64,000 bases of DNA from Granulicoccus phenolivorans DSM 17626 = NBRC 107789 = JCM 15570 (GTDB taxonomy: Bacteria; Actinomycetota; Actinomycetes; Propionibacteriales; Propionibacteriaceae), in the NCBI RefSeq assembly GCF_000423085.1, contig NZ_AUHH01000015.1, positions 1 through 64,000 of the forward strand, written 5' to 3'. A program made the position numbers and the translations under genes. A model generated the notes under the pieces. It made no database searches. It saw only the letters and a program-made list of their open reading frames with translations, and was not told the DNA's origin. Shown here one piece after another: positions 59,403 through 64,000 of the stretch (positions are counted from its first letter, which is position 1; the number at the start of each line of letters is the position of its first letter).

Positions 59403-59954
59403 TCAGAGCGCGGCGTAGGCCTGCGCGAGCGCGCGGGCCGACACGTCCACGAGGTCCTTCCAGGCGAGCGCGGCCTCGTCGGCGGCATCGGAGACGTGCT
59501 TGATCATCCGCAGCCCGACGCCCAGTTCCTGGCAGGCATAGGCGATGGCGTAGCCCTCCATGTCGACCAGTTCGCAGCGCTCCAGCAGTCGGTCCCGGGC
59601 CTCGCCGCCGGCCACGAAGGAGTCGCCGGTGCCGAGCACCGGGCCGGTCCCGGCCAGGTCGATCCGGTTGTGCACCGGCAGCTTGAGTTGGTGCATCACC
59701 GCCTCATCGACGTCACGGTTGATCACCGCCGACGGTTCGTGGATCCCGGCGAGCCCGGCGGTGAGCGCGCCGACCGAGCCGAGGTTGACCACCTGCCACT
59801 GCGCCCGGGCGGCCGGATCCGGACAGCGTTCCAGGATGGCCCGGGTGGTCGCGACCGCGGCCTGGGTCATCCCGACCCCGGTGAGAACCAGATCGGTGTC
59901 GGCGGGCAGATGAGCCGCCTCATAGGCATGGGCGACCAGAACCAGACGTTTCAC
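59403..59954 (-). CDS. Nucleosidase of the phosphorylase/MTAN superfamily
   Basis: 183 aa, shorter than typical MTA/SAH nucleosidase (about 230). Has LVLTGVGMTQAAVATT, VNLGSVGAL and ELVDMEGYAIAYACQELG, where the Met-Glu pair binds ribose, then KHVSDAADEAA with the catalytic Asp. Start GTG 59954, 6 nt after TACGGT (59966-59961). May cleave methylthioadenosine, S-adenosylhomocysteine or futalosine-like nucleosides. Confidence 0.8.
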   Translation of the reverse strand: MKRLVLVAHAYEAAHLPADTDLVLTGVGMTQAAVATTRAILERCPDPAARAQWQVVNLGSVGALTAGLAGIHEPSAVINRDVDEAVMHQLKLPVHNRIDLAGTGPVLGTGDSFVAGGEARDRLLERCELVDMEGYAIAYACQELGVGLRMIKHVSDAADEAALAWKDLVDVSARALAQAYAAL

Positions 59955-60036
59955 GGCCCCACCGTAGCGAGCCCCGGCCGCTTCCCGGCGCGGAATGCCG
60001 GGCGCGGATGCGGCGGCAGGGCCTATCGTTTCGGCC

Positions 60037-60429
60037 ATGACCAGCACAGACCTGCAGCCGGATTTCGCCAAGCACGACGGGCTCATCACCGCTGTCACCG
60101 TGGATGCCGCCGATGGCCAGGTGCTGATGGTGGCCTCCATGAACGAGGAGGCCTTCCGGCTAACCCGGGAGACCGGGCGGGTGCACTACTGGTCGCGGTC
60201 GCGCAACGAGCTGTGGAAGAAGGGCGAGACCTCGGGCAATATGCAGAAGCTGGTCGAACTGCGCATCGACTGCGACCAGGACGCGGTCGTGGTGGTCGTC
60301 GAGCAGTCCGGCCCGGCCTGCCACGAGGGGTACCGCAGTTGCTTCTACCGAACGGTCACCCCGGCCGGCGACCTGGTCGAGAACAGTGAACGGCTGATGA
60401 CCCCGGAGCAGATGTACGGCTCGAAGTAG
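60037..60429 (+). CDS. hisI: Phosphoribosyl-AMP cyclohydrolase
   Basis: 130 aa. [47 protein letters not shown] and the metal-binding [12 protein letters not shown]. Third step of histidine synthesis. Monofunctional, without the HisE domain. ATG is 7 nt after TATCGT (60024-60029). Isolated from other his genes. Confidence 0.94.
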   Translation: MTSTDLQPDFAKHDGLITAVTVDAADGQVLMVASMNEEAFRLTRETGRVHYWSRSRNELWKKGETSGNMQKLVELRIDCDQDAVVVVVEQSGPACHEGYRSCFYRTVTPAGDLVENSERLMTPEQMYGSK

Positions 60430-60455
60430 GTCACCGGCGGCCGCGCCGGCCCCGG

Positions 60456-62309
60456 TCAGCTCTTCTTCTCCCCCACCGACTTCGTCTCACCGGTGGACAG
60501 CGCGGCAACGAAGGCCTCCTGGGGCACCTCGACCCGGCCGACCATCTTCATCCGCTTCTTGCCTTCCTTCTGCTTCTCCAGCAGCTTGCGCTTGCGGGAG
60601 ATGTCGCCGCCGTAGCACTTGGCCAGCACGTCCTTGCGGATCGCCCGGATGGTTTCCCGGGCGATCACCCGGGCCCCGATCGCGGCCTGGATCGGGACCT
60701 CGAACTGCTGCCGCGGAATCAGTTCCTTGAGCTTGCCGGCCATCTGGACGCCGTAGCTGTAGGCCTTGTCCTTGTGCACGATCGCGGAGAAGGCGTCCAC
60801 CGGCTCGCCGTGCAGCAGGATGTCGACCTTGACCAGATCGGCCTCCTGCTCGCCCGCTTCGTCGTAGTCCAGGGATGCGTAGCCCTTCGTGCGGGACTTC
60901 AGCGCGTCGAAGAAGTCGAACACGATCTCGGCCAGGGGCAGGATGTAGCGGATCTCGACCCGGTCCTCGGACAGGTAGTCCAGCCCCTGTTGTACGCCGC
61001 GGCGGGTCTGGCACAGCTCCAGGATCGTGCCGATGTATTCCGCCGGCGCCAGGATCGTCGCCTTGACCACCGGCTCGAAGACCCGGGCGATCTTCCCGCC
61101 GGTGGGGTACTCGCTGGGGTTGGTGACCACGTGCTCCGAGCCGTCCTCCATCTCGACGCGATAGACCACGTTCGGCGCGGTGGAGATCAGATCCAGGTTG
61201 AACTCGCGCTCGAGGCGTTCCCGGACGATCTCCATGTGCAGCAGGCCGAGGAAGCCAACCCGGAAACCGAAGCCGAGCGCGCCGGAGGTCTCGGGTTCGT
61301 AGACCAGCGCCGCATCGTTGAGCTGGAGCTTGTCCAGCGCCTCGCGCAGTTCGGTGAAGTCGTCGCCGTCGATTGGGTAGAGGCCGGCGTACACCATCGG
61401 GTTGGGGTGCTGGTAGCCCGACAGGGGTTCGACCGCCGGGCGACTCGCGCTGGTCACCGTGTCGCCGACGCGGGACTGGCGGACCTCCTTCACCCCGGTG
61501 ATCAGGTACCCGGTCTCACCCACGCTGAGCCGGTCGACCTTCATCGGTTCGGGGGAGATCACGCCGACCTCGAGCACCTCATGGGTGGCCTTGGTCGACA
61601 TCATCAGGATCTTCTCCCGATGGGACAGTTCGCCGTCGACGACCCGGACGTAGGTGACCACGCCGCGGTAGGTGTCGTAGACCGAGTCGAAGATCAGCGC
61701 GCGGGCCGGGGCCTCGGCATCGCCGACCGGTGCCGGGACCTGCCGGACGATCTCGTCGAGCAGCTCGCGTACGCCGGCCCCGGTCTTCGCCGACACCCGC
61801 AGCACCTCCGACGGGTCACAGCCGATGATCCCGGCGAGCTCGGCGGCGTACTTCTCCGGCTGCGCGCTGGGCAGATCGATCTTGTTCAGCACCGGGATGA
61901 TGGTCAGGTCGGCGTCGATGGCCAGATACAGGTTGGCCAGAGTCTGCGCCTCGATCCCCTGCGCCGCATCGACCAGCAGAATCGCGCCCTCACAGGCCTC
62001 CAGGGAGCGGGAGACCTCATAGGTGAAGTCGACGTGTCCGGGGGTGTCGATCATGTTCAGCACGTACGACTTGCCCGCGCTGACGAACGGCATCCGGACG
62101 GCCTGGGACTTGATCGTGATGCCCCGCTCGCGCTCGATGTCCATCCGGTCGAGATACTGGGCACGCATGTCGCGGGCCTGGACCACCTCGGTGATCTGCA
62201 ACATCCGGTCGGCCAACGTCGACTTGCCATGGTCGATGTGGGCGATGATGCAGAAGTTGCGAATGATCGCCGGATCGGTGTGTCCGGCCACCGGGGCGGA
62301 TGCGGCCAT
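60456..62309 (-). CDS. lepA: Elongation factor 4 (LepA)
   Basis: 617 aa. GTPase domain with [32 protein letters not shown] and NKIDLP, EF-G-like domains II, III and V, and the LepA-specific C-terminal domain ending in [22 protein letters not shown]. Back-translocates ribosomes. ATG 62309 follows GGGAGA. Confidence 0.97.
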   Translation of the reverse strand: MAASAPVAGHTDPAIIRNFCIIAHIDHGKSTLADRMLQITEVVQARDMRAQYLDRMDIERERGITIKSQAVRMPFVSAGKSYVLNMIDTPGHVDFTYEVSRSLEACEGAILLVDAAQGIEAQTLANLYLAIDADLTIIPVLNKIDLPSAQPEKYAAELAGIIGCDPSEVLRVSAKTGAGVRELLDEIVRQVPAPVGDAEAPARALIFDSVYDTYRGVVTYVRVVDGELSHREKILMMSTKATHEVLEVGVISPEPMKVDRLSVGETGYLITGVKEVRQSRVGDTVTSASRPAVEPLSGYQHPNPMVYAGLYPIDGDDFTELREALDKLQLNDAALVYEPETSGALGFGFRVGFLGLLHMEIVRERLEREFNLDLISTAPNVVYRVEMEDGSEHVVTNPSEYPTGGKIARVFEPVVKATILAPAEYIGTILELCQTRRGVQQGLDYLSEDRVEIRYILPLAEIVFDFFDALKSRTKGYASLDYDEAGEQEADLVKVDILLHGEPVDAFSAIVHKDKAYSYGVQMAGKLKELIPRQQFEVPIQAAIGARVIARETIRAIRKDVLAKCYGGDISRKRKLLEKQKEGKKRMKMVGRVEVPQEAFVAALSTGETKSVGEKKS

Positions 62310-62450
62310 GTAAATCCAGTCTCCCTTTGCTGAGCCTTCGCGCAGGCACTCGAGACGCGAGGCTGCGTGGACACACCATCTTTCCACACACGGCCGGGGC
62401 GACCACGTTTGTCAGTTGGTCCTGGCCCGGATTCGGGGACAATGGAGCGT

Positions 62451-63086
62451 ATGAACTCCCCCGCTGAGTCCCGTGCCAAGGTCGAGACCCCCAAGGGCGC
62501 CCTGTTCTTCATGATCGGCGCCGTGCTGTTCCTCTGGGTCCTCGAGATCATCGATTTCGTCATCTCGAGGATTCTGAATCCGTTCGGCAACACCGAGGTG
62601 CTGGATCAGTTCGGCATTCACTCCTGGGAGCCGTTGGGGCTGTTGGGGATTCCCTTCGCCCCGTTCCTGCACGCCGGGTTCGGGCACCTGGCGGCGAACT
62701 CGTTGCCGTTGCTCGTGCTCGGGTTCCTGATCCTGGTCGGCCGCGGCGGGTCCTGGCGGCTGCTGATCACCACCGCGTTCTCGGTGCTGTTCTCCGGCCT
62801 GTTCGCCTGGTTCCTCACCCCGGCCCATCACGTGATCGTGGGCGCCTCCGGGGTGGTCTTCGGCTGGCTGGTGTACCTGATTCTGCGCGGGGTCTTCGCC
62901 CGCGAGGTCAGGTCGATCATCGTCTCGGTGGTGGTGCTGGTGGTCTACGGCGGCGTGCTGTGGGGCGTGATGCCCAGCGTCGGCAGCAATGTCTCCTGGC
63001 AGGCGCACCTGGGCGGTGCCATCGGTGGCGGACTGGCCGCGTGGTACATGCACTCGCGGGCCAAGAAGAAGGCCCAATTGGTCTGA
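62451..63086 (+). CDS. Rhomboid-family intramembrane serine protease
   Basis: 211 aa, six membrane helices. HAGFGHLAANSLPLL carries the oxyanion Asn, GASGVVFGWL the nucleophilic Ser and SWQAHLGGAIGGG the catalytic His. GACAAT (62438-62443) is 7 nt before the ATG, with TTGGTC 16 bp upstream of it, a complete leaderless promoter. Confidence 0.9.
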   Translation: MNSPAESRAKVETPKGALFFMIGAVLFLWVLEIIDFVISRILNPFGNTEVLDQFGIHSWEPLGLLGIPFAPFLHAGFGHLAANSLPLLVLGFLILVGRGGSWRLLITTAFSVLFSGLFAWFLTPAHHVIVGASGVVFGWLVYLILRGVFAREVRSIIVSVVVLVVYGGVLWGVMPSVGSNVSWQAHLGGAIGGGLAAWYMHSRAKKKAQLV

Positions 63087-63122
63087 GCCGGGCCCGGCGC
63101 CCGGGCGTACGCTTGAGCGTAT

Positions 63123-64000
63123 GTGACCTACTTGGTCGTCGGCGCCGGCGCAGCGGGCCTGGCGTTCACTGATGCCCTGCTGGACCACTGCGACGCCCGG
63201 GTCGTGCTGATCGACAAACACTCCGGGGCCGGCGGCCACTGGCGCGCGGCGTACCCGTTCGTCCGGCTGCACCAGGCCTCGTGCTTCTACGGCGTCGCCT
63301 CCACCGAGTTGGGCACCGGCCGGCTGCAGACCGCAGGACCCGAGATCGGGCTGGCCGAGCGGGCCACCGGGGCCGAGGTCCTCCGGTACTTCGAGGACAC
63401 CCTGGATCGATTGTGCGCGAGCGGACGCGTCGAGTTCCACGGTGGTGCGACCTGGACCGGTGGGGCCGCGTTCCGCACCGCGGACGGGCGCGAGCACACG
63501 CTGGACGGGGCGCGCGTGGTGGATGCGACCTACCGGGCCGCGACGATTCCCGCGTCGTCCCCGCCGCCGTTCGAGGTGGCTCCCGGTGCCTGGGTCGAGC
63601 CGGTCAACACGCTGCCGGATCGGGGTCCGCGGCTGCCGGCGTACGTGATCGCCGGAGCCGGGAAGACCGCCACCGACGCCTGCGTCTGGCTGCTGCGCCA
63701 CGGGGTGCCACCGGAGGCGATCACCTGGGTGCGGTCGCGGGAACCGTGGATGCTGAACCGGGCCGTGGTCCAGCCCGATCCGGGAATCATGCTCACCATG
63801 GCCGCCGACACCTGGACGGCAGCGGCGGCCTCCACCTCGGTCGACGACTTCTTCGTACGCCTGGAGGCGGCCGGCATCATGCTCCGGATAGACCCGGCGG
63901 CGACGCCGACCATGGCGAAGTCTCCGACGCTGGCCCAGTGGGAACTCGACCTGCTGCGATCCATCCCGCGGGTGGTCCGGCACGGCCATCTGACGCGTGT
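63123..64000 (+). CDS. FAD/NAD(P)-binding oxidoreductase, 3' end outside the window
   Basis: At least 292 codons, open to the window edge. N-terminal Rossmann YLVVGAGAAGLAFTDALL, LIDKHSGAGGHWRAAYPFVRLHQ as in flavin monooxygenase-like proteins, and a second nucleotide motif YVIAGAGKTATDACVWLL at about 176. Function beyond flavin-dependent oxidoreductase cannot be named. GTG start chosen because the preceding ATG is followed directly by TGA; a TACGCT box lies 9 nt upstream. Confidence 0.8.
   Translation, partial: MTYLVVGAGAAGLAFTDALLDHCDARVVLIDKHSGAGGHWRAAYPFVRLHQASCFYGVASTELGTGRLQTAGPEIGLAERATGAEVLRYFEDTLDRLCASGRVEFHGGATWTGGAAFRTADGREHTLDGARVVDATYRAATIPASSPPPFEVAPGAWVEPVNTLPDRGPRLPAYVIAGAGKTATDACVWLLRHGVPPEAITWVRSREPWMLNRAVVQPDPGIMLTMAADTWTAAAASTSVDDFFVRLEAAGIMLRIDPAATPTMAKSPTLAQWELDLLRSIPRVVRHGHLTR

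Overview
The window is very GC-rich chromosomal DNA from an actinobacterium, most likely a member of the Propionibacteriales or a close relative. Evidence: actinobacterial gene order (lepA / hemW / DUF3097 / hrcA-dnaJ-rsmE / phoH-ybeY-corC-era / leuA / recO / uppS), mycothiol genes (ino1, mshA), actinobacteria-typical families (DUF3097, DUF5709, mycothiol-dependent isomerase fold), and many leaderless starts in which a TAnnnT -10 box sits 6-9 nt before the start codon. No rRNA, tRNA, transposase, prophage or CRISPR array was seen.

Layout. 1-346: minisatellite DNA. 347-4754: NAD module, with regulator NrtR divergent from nadA and a nadB-nadC gene fusion. 4764-11784: a putative LacI-controlled locus with a PP2C-like phosphatase, a lipoprotein/ATPase/fused-permease ABC importer, a glycerophosphodiesterase-like enzyme and the LacI regulator; two identical 18-bp operator-like sites precede the phosphatase and importer genes. 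11797-19443: M1 peptidase, recO, DUF427, aldehyde dehydrogenase with TetR regulator, ribokinase carrying an in-frame 30-bp repeat, uppS. 19485-24251: MazF-type toxin/antitoxin, DHA2 exporter, DUF421 protein, HxlR regulator and a hydrolase-mycothiol isomerase-like fusion. 24401-26315: leuA behind a leaderless Leu leader-peptide attenuator. 26316-26960 is non-coding and repeat-rich. 26961-32937: membrane protein, argG, serB, argJ, DsbA-like protein and a TetR regulator.

32944-36885 is the conserved era-corC-ybeY-phoH operon. 36964-39896 holds a protein of unknown function, a DUF559 nuclease-like protein, DUF5709 and an ADP-ribosylglycohydrolase-like protein. 40284-43261 holds a YhhQ queuosine-precursor transporter facing a translationally coupled tgt-nucleoside hydrolase pair, which together look like a queuosine/queuine salvage locus. 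A P450 follows, then rsmE-dnaJ-hrcA with a CIRCE operator, an MBL hydrolase, an inositol-phosphatase-family gene, DUF3097, hemW, a sugar symporter, ino1, an EEP-family nuclease/phosphatase, mshA, a DUF485/acetate symporter pair, a nucleosidase, hisI, lepA, a rhomboid protease and a truncated flavoprotein at the right edge.

The most unusual non-coding features are (i) tandem repeats that start inside the last codons of a gene and duplicate its stop codon (three loci), (ii) an 80-bp element with 14-bp inverted ends present twice 22 kb apart, and (iii) ~30-bp minisatellites sharing a core at both ends of a 40-kb span.
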